DNA of 64,000 nucleotides, taken from positions 1-64,000 of the forward strand of contig CAXTEJ010000003.1 of NCBI GenBank assembly GCA_964243295.1, read 5' to 3'. The notes under the pieces were generated by a model, which saw only the letters and a list, made by a program, of their open reading frames with translations, had not been told where the DNA came from and did no database searches. Of this stretch, positions 24,620-35,312 are shown piece after piece. This DNA is from CAXTEJ01 sp964243295. Lineage in GTDB: Bacteria > Actinomycetota > Actinomycetes > Actinomycetales > Angustibacteraceae. The translations under genes and the position numbers were made by a program. How positions within the stretch are numbered: the stretch's first letter is position 1; the number at the start of each line of letters is the position of its first letter.

Positions 24620-27600
24620 GTGGTCGACGGCAGCACGCAGGGCCCGCGCCGTCGCGGCCGGCGGCGGCCCGCCTCGTCGCGCCCCACCGAGGCCCGACCC
24701 GACGCCCGGTCGGACGCCCGCCCCGACCCCCGGCCCGGACGTCGGCCCCGCGGCCTCGCCCCCGAGGTCGTCGAGCGGCGGCGGGCGAGTGTCCCCGAGC
24801 TGACCTACCCCGAGCAGCTGCCTGTCTCGGCGGTGCGCGAGCAGATCGCGGCCGCGATCCGCGACCACCAGGTCGTCGTGGTGGCGGGGGAGACGGGGTC
24901 GGGCAAGACGACGCAGCTGCCGAAGATCTGCCTCGAGCTCGGGCGCGGCGTCACCGCCATGATCGGTCACACACAGCCCCGCCGGATCGCGGCGCGCACC
25001 GTGGCCGAGCGCATCGCCGAGGAGCTCGGCACCGAGCTGGGCGAGACGGTCGGCTGGAGCGTGCGCTTCACCGACCGCACGAGCGACCTCACGCTCGTCA
25101 AGGTCATGACCGACGGCATCCTGCTCGCCGAGATCCAGCGCGACCGGATGCTCTCGCGCTACGACACGCTCATCATCGACGAGGCGCACGAGCGCAGCCT
25201 CAACGTCGACTTCCTGCTCGGCTACCTCAAGCAGCTGCTGCCGCGGCGCCCCGACCTCAAGGTCATCATCACCTCGGCCACCATCGACCCGGGGCGGTTC
25301 TCGCGGCACTTCGACGACGCGCCGGTCGTCGAGGTGTCGGGCCGCACCTACCCGGTCGAGTTGCGCTACCGCCCGGTCGTCGACCCCGACGACCCGGCGG
25401 CCGACCCCGACCGCGACCAGACCCAGGCGGTCTGCGACGCCGTCGCCGAGCTGTGCGGCGAGGGCCCGGGCGACATCCTGGTGTTCCTGTCAGGCGAGCG
25501 CGAGATCCGTGACACCGCTGACGCGCTGAGCGCGATGTCGTTGCGCCACACCGAGATCGCGCCGCTGTACGCGCGGTTGTCGGCGGCGGAGCAGCACCGG
25601 GTGTTCCAGCCCCACACCGGCAGGCGCGTCGTCCTCGCCACCAACGTCGCCGAGACCTCGCTCACCGTGCCTGGCATCCGCTACGTCGTCGACCCCGGCA
25701 CCGCGCGAATCTCCCGCTACAGCCGCCGGCTGAAGGTGCAGCGGTTGCCGATCGAGAAGGTGTCGCAGGCCTCCGCCAGGCAGCGCGCCGGTCGCTGCGG
25801 CCGTGTGGCAGAAGGGATCTGCATCCGGCTGTACTCGGAGGAGGACTTCGAGTCGCGCCCGGAGTTCACCGAGCCCGAGATCCTGCGCACCAACCTCGCC
25901 GCCGTCATCCTGCAGATGACCGCGCTGGGGCTCGGCGACATCGGGGCGTTCCCGTTCGTCGAGCCGCCCGACCGCCGCAGCGTCCGCGACGGCGTCCAGC
26001 TGCTGCACGAGCTCGGCGCGATCGCGTCCGACGAGCCCGACCCGCGGCGCCGTCTCACGCCGATCGGCCGCCAGCTGGCACAGCTGCCGCTCGACCCGCG
26101 CATCGCGCGCATGGTGGTCGAGGCCGACCGCGAGGGCTGCCTGCGCGAGGTGCTCGTCGTGGCTGCGGCGCTGTCGATCCAGGACCCGCGCGAGCGCCCG
26201 CCCGACCAGCAGGCGCAGGCCGACCAGCACCACGCGCGCTTCGCCGACCGCACGTCCGACTTCCTGTCCTGGCTGAACCTGTGGGCCTACCTGCGCGAGC
26301 AGCAGCGCGAGCTGTCGTCGAGCGCCTTCCGCCGGCTGTGCAAGTCCGAGCACCTGCACTACCTGCGGGTGCGGGAGTGGCAGGACGTGCACGGCCAGCT
26401 GCGCCAGACGGTCGCCGGCATGGGGCTGGTGGTCGCCCCGGCTCCCGACCCCGGGACGGCGGTCGACGCCGACCGGCTGCACCGCGCACTGCTGTCAGGG
26501 TTGTTGTCCCACATGGGACTTCGCGACCCCGCGGCCCGCGACTACCTGGGTGCGCGGGGTGCGCGCTTCGCGGCCTGGCCCGGGTCGGCACTGGCCAGGA
26601 AGCCGCCGGCGTGGGTGATGGCGGCCGAGCTGGTCGAGACATCACGGCTGTGGGGCCGCACGCTCGGCAAGGTCGAGCCCGAGTGGGCCGAGCGACTCGC
26701 GCCCCACCTGGTCAAGCGCAGCTACAGCGAGCCGCACTGGTCGAGCAGGCGCGGCAGCGCGATGGCCAGCGAGAAGGTGCTGCTCTACGGCCTGCCGCTC
26801 GTCGCCGCGCGCCCGGTCTCCTACGGCAGCATCGACCCCGAGCTGTCGCGCGAGCTGTTCATCCGCAACGCCCTCGTGGAGGGTGACTGGCGCACCCGCC
26901 ACCGGTTCTTCACCGCCAACCGCGAGCTGCTGGACGACGCGGCCGACCTCGAGCGCCGCTCCCGCCGCCGCGGCCTGGTCGTCGACGACCAGGCGCTGTT
27001 CGCGTTCTACGACCAGCGCATCCCCGCGGACGTCGTCTCGGCAGCCCACTTCGACGCGTGGTGGAGGGGTGCGCGCCGCGACGACCCCGATCTGCTCACG
27101 TTCACGCCCGAGATGCTGATGACCGAGCAGGCCGAGGCGGTCGACGTCGCGGACTACCCGACGTGCTGGCGCGTGGGCGACCTGGAGCTGCCCATCACCT
27201 ACCAGTTCGAGCCGGGGACGGCGGCTGACGGCGTGACCGTCCACGTGCCGCTCGCGGTGCTCGGCCGGCTCGCGCACGACACCTTCGACTGGCAGGTGCC
27301 CGGACTGCGCCACGACCTCGTCACGGCCCTCATCCGCGCCCTGCCCAAAGCCGTGCGCCGCACGCTGATCCCCGCTCCCGACCGCGCTGCGCAGGCGCTC
27401 GAGCTCGTCTCCCCGGACGACGGCCCGCTCCTGCTGGCCGTGGGTCAGGCTCTCGAGGAGCTCACCGGCACCCGCGTCCCGGCCGAGGACTGGGACCTCG
27501 CCGCCGTCCCCGAGCACCTGCGCATCACCGTTCGGGTCGAGGACGAGCGCGGCCGCGTGCTGGCCGAGGGCAAGGACCTCGCCGTCCTGCACCAGCGGAT

Positions 27601-28507
27601 GCGCCCCCAGCTGCGGCAGGCGCTGTCGGCTGCAGCCGACGAGCTGGAGGTGCACGGTCAGCGGGACTGGACCTTCGGCGAGCTGCCGCTCACGCGCGCC
27701 GTCGTCCAGGCCGGTCACCGCGTCGAGGGGCACCCGGCGCTCGTCGACGAGGGGTCGGCCGTCGGCGTCCGGGTGCTGCCGACCGCTGCCGAGGCCGAGG
27801 CTGCGCACGTCCGCGGCACGTTGCGGCTGCTGCGGTTGCAGCTGTCGTCGCCGTCGTCGTGGGTGCTCTCGCAGCTCGACAACGCGACCAAGCTGTCGCT
27901 GAGCCGCGCGGGCTTCGTCACGTCGTCCGAGCTGATCGAGGAGTGCACCGACGTCGCGGTCGCAGCGCTGGTCGCCGACGCCGGTGGGCCGGTGCGTGAC
28001 CCGGAGTCGTTCTCCCGCTTGGCTTCCACGGTGCGGGCGGGCCTCCCCGCGCAGACGCTGCAGGTGCTGCTGACGGCCGAGCGGGTGCTGGGTGCGGCCC
28101 ACGACGTCCGCGCGCGAATCAGCGCCGAGCGCAGCCTGTCGGTGCTGCCGGCGCTCGCCGACCTCAGCGCCCAGCTCGACCGGCTCGTGCACCGCGGGTT
28201 CGTGACCGAGGCCGGGCGCGACCGGCTGCCCGACCTGCTGCGCTACGTGCACGCGATGGGACGTCGGCTCGACCGGCTCGCCGAGGACCCCGCCCGCGAC
28301 CGGGCGCTGCAGTCGCGCGTCGAGCACGTGCAGGCGCAGTACGAGCAGGCGCTCGCCGCCGTGCCGCCCGGGCGTGAGCCGTCGTCCGCGCTGCTCGACG
28401 TCCGGTGGATGCTCGAGGAGCTGCGCGTGAGCCTGCTCGCCCCGCCGATGCGCACGGCCCACCCCGTCTCCGAGCAGCGCATCGCGAGGGCGCTGGCGGT
28501 CGCCTGA
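24620..28507 (+). CDS. hrpA: DEAH-box ATP-dependent RNA helicase HrpA
   Basis: A 1295-residue SF2 helicase. Residues 1-60 are an Arg/Pro-rich basic leader. The RecA-like domains follow: Walker A AGETGSGKTTQLPK near 90, Walker B IIDEAHERSLN near 187, SATID, and motif VI RQRAGRCGR near 385. An HA2/OB region and a long DUF3418 domain make up the C-terminal half, the HrpA hallmark. In E. coli HrpA acts on stalled ribosomes. The GTG at 24620 is chosen because TATCCT lies 6 nt upstream; the open frame further up runs antisense through the PfpI gene. Confidence 0.93.
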   Translation: MVDGSTQGPRRRGRRRPASSRPTEARPDARSDARPDPRPGRRPRGLAPEVVERRRASVPELTYPEQLPVSAVREQIAAAIRDHQVVVVAGETGSGKTTQLPKICLELGRGVTAMIGHTQPRRIAARTVAERIAEELGTELGETVGWSVRFTDRTSDLTLVKVMTDGILLAEIQRDRMLSRYDTLIIDEAHERSLNVDFLLGYLKQLLPRRPDLKVIITSATIDPGRFSRHFDDAPVVEVSGRTYPVELRYRPVVDPDDPAADPDRDQTQAVCDAVAELCGEGPGDILVFLSGEREIRDTADALSAMSLRHTEIAPLYARLSAAEQHRVFQPHTGRRVVLATNVAETSLTVPGIRYVVDPGTARISRYSRRLKVQRLPIEKVSQASARQRAGRCGRVAEGICIRLYSEEDFESRPEFTEPEILRTNLAAVILQMTALGLGDIGAFPFVEPPDRRSVRDGVQLLHELGAIASDEPDPRRRLTPIGRQLAQLPLDPRIARMVVEADREGCLREVLVVAAALSIQDPRERPPDQQAQADQHHARFADRTSDFLSWLNLWAYLREQQRELSSSAFRRLCKSEHLHYLRVREWQDVHGQLRQTVAGMGLVVAPAPDPGTAVDADRLHRALLSGLLSHMGLRDPAARDYLGARGARFAAWPGSALARKPPAWVMAAELVETSRLWGRTLGKVEPEWAERLAPHLVKRSYSEPHWSSRRGSAMASEKVLLYGLPLVAARPVSYGSIDPELSRELFIRNALVEGDWRTRHRFFTANRELLDDAADLERRSRRRGLVVDDQALFAFYDQRIPADVVSAAHFDAWWRGARRDDPDLLTFTPEMLMTEQAEAVDVADYPTCWRVGDLELPITYQFEPGTAADGVTVHVPLAVLGRLAHDTFDWQVPGLRHDLVTALIRALPKAVRRTLIPAPDRAAQALELVSPDDGPLLLAVGQALEELTGTRVPAEDWDLAAVPEHLRITVRVEDERGRVLAEGKDLAVLHQRMRPQLRQALSAAADELEVHGQRDWTFGELPLTRAVVQAGHRVEGHPALVDEGSAVGVRVLPTAAEAEAAHVRGTLRLLRLQLSSPSSWVLSQLDNATKLSLSRAGFVTSSELIEECTDVAVAALVADAGGPVRDPESFSRLASTVRAGLPAQTLQVLLTAERVLGAAHDVRARISAERSLSVLPALADLSAQLDRLVHRGFVTEAGRDRLPDLLRYVHAMGRRLDRLAEDPARDRALQSRVEHVQAQYEQALAAVPPGREPSSALLDVRWMLEELRVSLLAPPMRTAHPVSEQRIARALAVA

Positions 28508-28527
28508 CCGGCGCGTTCGTGCCGGTC
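28506..28527 (+). terminator. Hairpin at the hrpA stop codon
   Basis: GACCGGC (28506-28512) and GCCGGTC (28521-28527) form a 7-bp stem with an 8-nt loop, beginning within the TGA of hrpA. No U tract. Confidence 0.5.
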
Positions 28528-28600
28528 GGCGGGTCGCGCGCGCCCGGGTGGGTGACGATGGATGCGGTGCACGGGTGGTCCGGGCCCATGAGGGAGACCG

Positions 28601-28789
28601 GTGAAGAGACCTGTGCTCGTCGCGCTCGGCGCCCTGCTGGTGCTGATCGGCCTGCTGTGGTTCGGCCAGGGGATGGGCTGGGTCGGCGGCAGCGTGATGA
28701 CCGGCAAGACGCTGTGGGCCGTCGTCGGCCCCGTCGTCGCCCTGCTCGGCGCCGGGCTGCTCGTGCGCGCCCTGGGGCGCCGCGCCTGA
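28601..28789 (+). CDS. Small two-helix membrane protein (62 aa)
   Basis: A 62-residue protein starting MKRPVLVALGALLVLIGLLW. It has two hydrophobic helices (about 4-20 and 37-56) joined by the Gly-rich turn GQGMGWVGGSVMTG, and ends with a basic GRRA. The layout matches small integral membrane proteins widespread in actinobacteria; the function is unknown. The GTG start has AGGGAGA 3-9 nt upstream. It lies 31 nt before the nucleoside hydrolase start. Confidence 0.75.
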   Translation: MKRPVLVALGALLVLIGLLWFGQGMGWVGGSVMTGKTLWAVVGPVVALLGAGLLVRALGRRA

Positions 28790-28820
28790 CCCCAGGACCG
28801 TCGTGGGGCAGGATGGGCCG

Positions 28821-29810
28821 ATGGTCACCCCCCGCCGCCACCCCGTCGTGCTGGACGTCGACACCGGGGTCGACGACGCCTGCGCGCTGCTGCTCGCGGC
28901 CCGGTCGCCGGCGCTCGACCTGCGGGCCGTGACGTGCGTGGCGGGCAACGCCGAGGTCGACCAGGTGGTCACCAACACCCTGGCCGTCCTGGCCGCCGCC
29001 GGCAGGCCCGACGTCCCCGTCGCCCGAGGCGCGGCCCGGCCGCTGCTCGAGCCCGCCCGCCCTGCGCGGCACGTGCACGGCGAGGACGGGATGGGCGACC
29101 TCGACGCGCGGGCGCTGCGGCTGCCGCCCGCCACCTCCCCGCCCGACGCGCGCCACGCCGTCGAGCTGCTGCGCGACGTCCTGACGGACACCGACGAGCC
29201 GGTCACGCTCGTGCCACTGGGCCCGCTGACCACCGTCGCGCTGCTGCTGCGCACCCACCCTGAGGCTGCGCGAGGGTTGCGGCGCATCGTGTTCATGGGC
29301 GGCAGCGCTGCCAGCGGCAACGCCTCGGCCGCCGCGGAGTTCAACGTGTGGCACGACCCCGAGGCCGCGGCGATCGTGCTCGACGCCTGCCGCGAGCTGG
29401 GGGTGCCCGTGACGATGTACGGCCTCGACGTCTTCTACGACGTGCGCGTCACCCGCGACGACGCGACCCGGCTGGCGAGCTCGGACGACGCGTCGGCCCG
29501 GCTCGCTGCCGCGCTCATCACCCACCAGTGCGACCGGTTCGGCGCTGACGACTGCACCGTCGGCGACGCCGGCGCCGTGTGCGCCGTCATCGACCCCGAC
29601 GGCGTCGGCACCTCCCCGCTGCCCGTCCACGTCGAGCTGGCCGGTGCGCGCACGCGGGGCCAGACCCTGGTCGACCGGCGCACCTGGGTGGGCGACCTCG
29701 ACCACGACCCGCACGCGGCCGGCCCGGCCGTCGTCGACGTCGCGCTGAGCGTGGACGGGCCGCGGTGGCGCCGGCTGTGGCTCGAGACGGTCGACCGTCC
29801 CGAGGTCTGA
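28821..29810 (+). CDS. Inosine-uridine-type nucleoside hydrolase
   Basis: This enzyme cleaves the N-glycosidic bond of ribonucleosides. The 329-residue protein begins with the Ca-binding cluster LDVDTGVDDACALL. It has TNTLAVLAAAGRPDVPVARG, then VPLGPLTTVALLL, FMGGSAASGNASAAAEFNVWHDPEAA in pieces, and the late Asp of the active site. The ATG at 28821 follows CAGGAT (28809-28814) by 6 nt and is preferred over the GTG at 28803. Base specificity cannot be told from sequence. Confidence 0.92.
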   Translation: MVTPRRHPVVLDVDTGVDDACALLLAARSPALDLRAVTCVAGNAEVDQVVTNTLAVLAAAGRPDVPVARGAARPLLEPARPARHVHGEDGMGDLDARALRLPPATSPPDARHAVELLRDVLTDTDEPVTLVPLGPLTTVALLLRTHPEAARGLRRIVFMGGSAASGNASAAAEFNVWHDPEAAAIVLDACRELGVPVTMYGLDVFYDVRVTRDDATRLASSDDASARLAAALITHQCDRFGADDCTVGDAGAVCAVIDPDGVGTSPLPVHVELAGARTRGQTLVDRRTWVGDLDHDPHAAGPAVVDVALSVDGPRWRRLWLETVDRPEV

Positions 29811-29899
29811 CCGCCCGGCGCGACCGCCGCAGCATCCCCTGACGTCGACCACCGCAGCCTGCTGACAGCCGACGACTTCGGTGAGATCGTCGTGGCGCC

Positions 29900-29926
29900 T
29901 GTCGATCTCGGGCCGGCCCGTTCGTC
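29900..29926 (+). promoter_or_regulatory. ECF42-type promoter upstream of the YCII gene
   Basis: TGTCGA (29900-29905), a 17-nt spacer, CGTC (29923-29926). This matches the TGTCGA / CGA-or-T-C promoter reported for ECF42 sigma factors. It lies upstream of the YCII gene that is followed by the ECF42 gene, so the pair is probably autoregulated. The predicted leader of about 45 nt ends with AGGAG before the YCII ATG. Confidence 0.7.
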
Positions 29927-29978
29927 GTGGTGACGAGCCGCCGGAACCGCCGGCGGCCGACGCAGTCAGGAGACGACC

Positions 29979-30341
29979 ATGACCCAGTACGCGATCCTCA
30001 TCTACGGCGACGACGCCGCCTACGCCGACATGAGCCAGGAGGCCTGGGCGGCGATGATGGACGCCCACGAGGCCTTCGCCAAGGCCGTGCCCGAGCAGGG
30101 CGGCAGCATCGTGTCGGGCGAGGGGCTCTCCCCGGCGCCCACCGCGACGAGCGTGCGGGAGGGCGGCGTCGTCACCGACGGTCCCTTCGTCGAGACCAAG
30201 GAGTCGCTGGGCGGCTTCTACATCATCGAGGCCGACGACCTCGACCACGCGGTCCGGCTGGCCGGCCTGTGCCCGGCGCCGGCCGGCGGCGTCGAGGTCA
30301 GGCCGGTGATGGTCTCGAGCGGTGATGGGTCCGGCAGCTGA
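29979..30341 (+). CDS. YCII/DGPF-domain protein, ECF42 partner
   Basis: A 120-residue YciI-related protein with the diagnostic motif TDGPFVETKESLGGFYIIEA near residue 67. The ferredoxin-like fold begins MTQYAILIYGDDAAY. DGPF proteins are encoded next to ECF42 sigma factors, and their biochemical role is not settled. The ATG has a good AGGAG. Its last 17 nt overlap the sigma factor gene in another frame, coupling the two. Confidence 0.9.
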   Translation: MTQYAILIYGDDAAYADMSQEAWAAMMDAHEAFAKAVPEQGGSIVSGEGLSPAPTATSVREGGVVTDGPFVETKESLGGFYIIEADDLDHAVRLAGLCPAPAGGVEVRPVMVSSGDGSGS

Positions 30342-31608
30342 GGCGGTCGCCCGGGCGCACCGTGACGAGTGGGCGCTCGTGCTCGCCGCCACGGTGCGCC
30401 TGACCCGCGACCTCGACCTGGCCGAGGAGTGCGCCCAGGAGGCGTACGTCGCGGCGCTGGAGACGTGGCCCACCCGGGGGGTCCCCGAGCGCCCGGGTGC
30501 CTGGCTCACGACGACGGCGCGGCACCGCGCGCTGGACCGGATGCGCCGCGACCAGACGCTGCGTCGCAAGCTGCCGCTGCTGGTGGAGCCCGACGGGTGG
30601 GAGGGGACCGACGCGCAGGACCCACCGGTGGTGCCCGACGACCGGCTCCGCCTGGTCTTCGTCTGCTGCCACCCGACCCTGTCACCCGAGGCGCAGGTGG
30701 CGCTGACGCTGCGGCTGGTGTGCGGGGTGGCCACACCTGACGTGGCGCGGGCGTTCCTGGTGCCGGAGGCGACCATGGCGGCGCGGCTGACCCGCGCGAA
30801 GAAGAAGATCAGCCAGGCCCGGATCCCGTTCCGGCTGCCGTCGCCCGACGAGCTCCCGCACCGGCTCGACAGCGTGCTGACCGCCGTCCACCTGCTCTAC
30901 AGCACCGGTCACACCGCGGCGTCGGGCGCCGAGCTGGTGCGCGCGGACGTCTGCGACCGGGCGGTCGACCTCGCGCAGGTGCTCGTGCAGCTGATGCCAC
31001 GCGAGCCGGAGGCGCGCGGCCTGCTGGGTCTGCTGCTGCTCTCGCAGGCCCGACGGGCGACGCGCGTCGATGCCAGCGGCCGGCTGGTGCTGATCGCCGA
31101 CCAGGACCGCAGCCGCTGGGACCGGCAGCTGCTTTCCCGCGGCCTGCGCCTGACCGCCGAGTCGATGGCGTCGCCGCGCGCCGGGCGGTTCGCCCTGCAG
31201 GCCGCGATCGCCGGTGGTCACGCGGTGGCGCCCGACGCGGCGAGCACCGACTGGCGACGCATCCTGCGGCTGTACGACGCGCTGCTGGCTGCGTGGCCGA
31301 GCCCGGTCGTCGCCCTGAACCGCGCTGTCGCCGTCTCCTTCGTGCACGGGCCGCAGGCCGCGCTGGGCCTGGTGGCCGAGCTGGACGACGACCCGCGCCT
31401 TCGCGCGTACCCGTACCTGCCCGCCACCCGCGCCGACCTGCTGCGCCGGCTGGACCGCCCGCAGGAGGCGTGTGCGGCGTATCGCGTCGCGCTGGCGCGG
31501 ACCGGCAACGAGGCCGAGCGGGCGTTCCTCCTCGACCGGCTGGCCGGGTGCGCGCCGACGCCGGGGGCGACCGTCACCGTGGGCGCCGCGGCCCCGGGCA
31601 GGTCGTGA
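30325..31608 (+). CDS. ECF42-group RNA polymerase sigma factor
   Basis: A 427-residue sigma factor. Region sigma2 (about 10-75) includes DLDLAEECAQEAYVAALETW and RPGAWLTTTARHRALDR. Region sigma4 (about 110-165) includes VPEATMAARLTRAKKKI. The C-terminal extension of over 250 residues (DUF6596/TPR-like; LRLYDALLAAWPSPVVALNR, RADLLRRLDRPQEACAAYR) is the mark of group ECF42. This group lacks a classical anti-sigma factor and depends on the extension. A GTG one codon earlier (30322) is equally possible. Confidence 0.9.
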   Translation: MGPAAEAVARAHRDEWALVLAATVRLTRDLDLAEECAQEAYVAALETWPTRGVPERPGAWLTTTARHRALDRMRRDQTLRRKLPLLVEPDGWEGTDAQDPPVVPDDRLRLVFVCCHPTLSPEAQVALTLRLVCGVATPDVARAFLVPEATMAARLTRAKKKISQARIPFRLPSPDELPHRLDSVLTAVHLLYSTGHTAASGAELVRADVCDRAVDLAQVLVQLMPREPEARGLLGLLLLSQARRATRVDASGRLVLIADQDRSRWDRQLLSRGLRLTAESMASPRAGRFALQAAIAGGHAVAPDAASTDWRRILRLYDALLAAWPSPVVALNRAVAVSFVHGPQAALGLVAELDDDPRLRAYPYLPATRADLLRRLDRPQEACAAYRVALARTGNEAERAFLLDRLAGCAPTPGATVTVGAAAPGRS

Positions 31609-31633
31609 GCGCGCGTGGTCGCTGGGGCCGAGG

Positions 31634-32839
31634 TCAGGCGGCGAGGTGGACGAGCAGCACGCTGGGGCGGCCCGACACCCTCGTCAGCACGATCGTGGCC
31701 TCGGCCGCGCCGCGCAGGCGCAGCTGGCGGCGCAGCACGTCGGGGTCGACGGGGCTGCCGCGCTTCTTGATCGTCAGCCGGCCGACGCCGCGGTCACGCA
31801 GCAGCGTGCGCAGCGACTTGACGTGGAAGGGCAGGACCGCCTCGACCGCGTAGCCGCGCAGCAGCGGTGACGCCACCGCCTCGTCGCCGGTCAGGTAGGC
31901 GATCGTGGGGTCGATCAGGTGCGTGCCCGTCGCGGCGGCGACGTCAGCGACCAGCCCGGCGCGGATGACGGCACCGTCGGGCTCGTGCAGGTAGGCACCG
32001 ACCTCGCCGGTCGGCGGCCGTCCCACGGCGGGGTCGCCCACCAGCTCGTGGGCGCCACCCGCGGCGTCGAGCAGCAGGGCGCTGCGCGCGACGCCGGCGC
32101 GGGCGAGGGGCCCGCCCCACAGCGCGCACTCGACGACGTCGCCGCCGACCGACACCCACTGCGCCTCCGCGCCCTCGGGCAGCAGGTGGTGCGCGATGCC
32201 GGGCGCGAGCTTGGCGCCCGTCGCGGGCACCCGCCGCATCACGTCGAGCACGAAGGAGTACGGCGGCGAGAACGCCTCCGGGTCGAAGGTGCGCCGCGAG
32301 CTGCCGGCTGCCCCCACCCGGCGTGCGGGGTCGAGCCACACGCCGTCGCCGGGGGAGAGCTCAGCGTCGAGGTCGAGCGTGGTGACGTCGGCGCAGCGGA
32401 CCTGCGCGTCAGGGAAGTGGCGGAGGTTGACCGACGCGAGCGCCGCGGTCATCTCGTCGCTGTCGACCGCGAGCACCGCACGGTCGAGGGCGGCGAACGC
32501 CATCGCGTCCGACCCGAGCCCGCAGCCGAGGTCGGCGACGCGCGCGCACCCGGCGCCGACGTACCGCCGGGCGTGGTGGGCGGCGACCCGAAGCCGCGTC
32601 GCCTGCTCGAGGCCGTCGGGCGTCAGCAGCATGCCGTCGGCGAACGCCCCCAGCTTGTCGCGGGCCTTGCGCCGCAGCCGCGACTGGGTCAGGGCCGCGG
32701 CGACGAGCGAGGAGTCGTGCCCCTGCCCCCGCAGCCGCTCGCCGAGCGCCATCGCCGAGCCCTCGTCGTACGCCGGCAGCGACGCGAGCAGGTGCCAGCC
32801 CTCGGGCGTGAGCAGGGCGCGCACACCGGCCGGGTCCAC
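31634..32839 (-). CDS. SAM-dependent methyltransferase with THUMP-like domain
   Basis: A 401-residue protein. The central Rossmann domain has the SAM motif VADLGCGLGSDAMAF near residue 108 and VDSDEMTAALA. A proline-containing loop WLDPARR occupies the motif IV position. The C-terminal region (about 300-401; VKSLRTLLRDRGVGRLTIKKRG) is the THUMP-like domain found in these uncharacterised actinobacterial enzymes. An RNA substrate is plausible but unproven. The GTG at 32839 follows CATCAT by 6 nt (leaderless pattern), rejecting the frame extension to 33049, which would cross the CIRCE element. Confidence 0.85.
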   Translation of the reverse strand: MDPAGVRALLTPEGWHLLASLPAYDEGSAMALGERLRGQGHDSSLVAAALTQSRLRRKARDKLGAFADGMLLTPDGLEQATRLRVAAHHARRYVGAGCARVADLGCGLGSDAMAFAALDRAVLAVDSDEMTAALASVNLRHFPDAQVRCADVTTLDLDAELSPGDGVWLDPARRVGAAGSSRRTFDPEAFSPPYSFVLDVMRRVPATGAKLAPGIAHHLLPEGAEAQWVSVGGDVVECALWGGPLARAGVARSALLLDAAGGAHELVGDPAVGRPPTGEVGAYLHEPDGAVIRAGLVADVAAATGTHLIDPTIAYLTGDEAVASPLLRGYAVEAVLPFHVKSLRTLLRDRGVGRLTIKKRGSPVDPDVLRRQLRLRGAAEATIVLTRVSGRPSVLLVHLAA

Positions 32840-32895
32840 CCCGCGATGATGGCACGCGCCCCCAGCCCGCCTCGTCCGGCAGCAGCGCCGGGGCG

Positions 32896-32922
32896 CTGGC
32901 ACTCGGGTTGACCGAGTGCTAA
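32896..32922 (+). promoter_or_regulatory. CIRCE element (HrcA operator) of groES-groEL
   Basis: CTGGCACTC (32896-32904), 9 nt, GAGTGCTAA (32914-32922). It matches the TTAGCACTC-N9-GAGTGCTAA consensus with two changes in the left arm. HrcA binding here represses the operon until heat shock. hrcA itself is not in the window. Confidence 0.92.
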
Positions 32923-32937
32923 GCGACGCCCTAACGT
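32908..32937 (+). promoter_or_regulatory. groES-groEL promoter
   Basis: TTGACC (32908-32913) lies within the CIRCE spacer. After 18 nt comes TAACGT (32932-32937). The start of transcription near 32944 gives a leader of about 127 nt, and HrcA on CIRCE would block the -35. Confidence 0.75.
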
Positions 32938-32942
32938 GATCC

Positions 32943-32969
32943 CTGGCACTCTCCACCGGAGTGTGCCAG
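32943..32969 (+). promoter_or_regulatory. Second, imperfect CIRCE-like inverted repeat
   Basis: CTGGCACTC (32943-32951) faces GAGTGTGCCAG (32959-32969), with 7 rather than 9 nt between the CACTC/GAGTG cores. It sits at the predicted transcription start. Duplicate CIRCE sites are known upstream of groES in some actinobacteria. An RNA hairpin at the 5' end of the leader is the alternative. Confidence 0.5.
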
Positions 32970-33070
32970 TCGTGGACCACGTGCCGACCCCCGCGACGGC
33001 GGCACGACCGGGCCACGCACCACAGCCAGGTATCAGTCATTCTCGACATTCCCGGAGAGGGAGGTCACAA

Positions 33071-33367
33071 GTGTCGGTCAACATCAAGCCGCTCGAGGAC
33101 CGCATCGTCGTCAAGGCCCTGGAGGCCGAGCAGACCACGGCGTCCGGCCTGGTCATCCCGGACACCGCGAAGGAGAAGCCCCAGGAGGGCGAGGTCCTCG
33201 CGATCGGCCCGGGCCGCGTCGACGACAACGGCGTGCGGGTCCCGCTCGACGTCCAGGTCGGCGACAAGGTCATCTACAGCAAGTACGGCGGCACCGAGGT
33301 GAAGTACAGCGGCGAGGAGTTCCTCATCCTGTCCGCCCGCGACGTGCTCGCGGTCGTCGTCAAGTAG
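33071..33367 (+). CDS. groES: Co-chaperonin GroES
   Basis: The 98-residue heptameric lid of GroEL. It has IKPLEDRIVVKALEAE, the mobile loop (EQTTASGLVIPDTA) and the end SARDVLAVV. The GTG start at 33071 has a strong GAGGGAGG upstream; longer frames would be part of the leader. It is followed by groEL after 185 nt. Confidence 0.97.
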   Translation: MSVNIKPLEDRIVVKALEAEQTTASGLVIPDTAKEKPQEGEVLAIGPGRVDDNGVRVPLDVQVGDKVIYSKYGGTEVKYSGEEFLILSARDVLAVVVK

Positions 33368-33552
33368 CTCGCCCCGCCGCAGCACGCTGCGGCGCGTGTC
33401 ACCGCCCCGGCGGCCCGGTCCACCGGTGCCTGCCGGGGCGTTGCCCGTTGCGCCGCGCGACCAGCACGACCCGCATCACCTGTTCGACCCGCACCACAGC
33501 ACGGCTCGTCCGCTCCCGTGGACGACCGACTCGCCGAAAGGGACACACACCC

Positions 33553-35175
<1,623 letters not shown>

Positions 35176-35234
35176 CCCTGCGCTGACCGCTCCCTGAGCG
35201 ACCTGCACCACCCGCTCGGCACCGCTCCGCACCC

Positions 35235-35276
35235 GGCTGCCCGGGACCCCCGCTCACGCGGGGGTCCCGGGCAGCC
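35235..35276 (+). terminator. Strong terminator after groEL
   Basis: A perfect 19-bp stem (35235-35253 with 35258-35276) and a TCAC loop; the arms begin GGCTGCCCGGG and end CCCGGGCAGCC. It is the longest perfect hairpin noticed in the window and closes the groESL operon. Confidence 0.88.
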
Positions 35277-35312
35277 GTGCGTCCACCCCACCCCGCACCC
35301 ACCCCGCACCCA

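Noticed and set aside
26642..29344. 900-codon frame antisense to hrpA and the nucleoside hydrolase
   Set aside because: Low-complexity composition, no motifs, and full overlap with recognisable genes on the plus strand.
32840..33049. N-terminal extension of the methyltransferase gene
   Set aside because: The extra codons cross the CIRCE element and the groES promoter. The GTG at 32839 has a leaderless -10 and gives the family N terminus.
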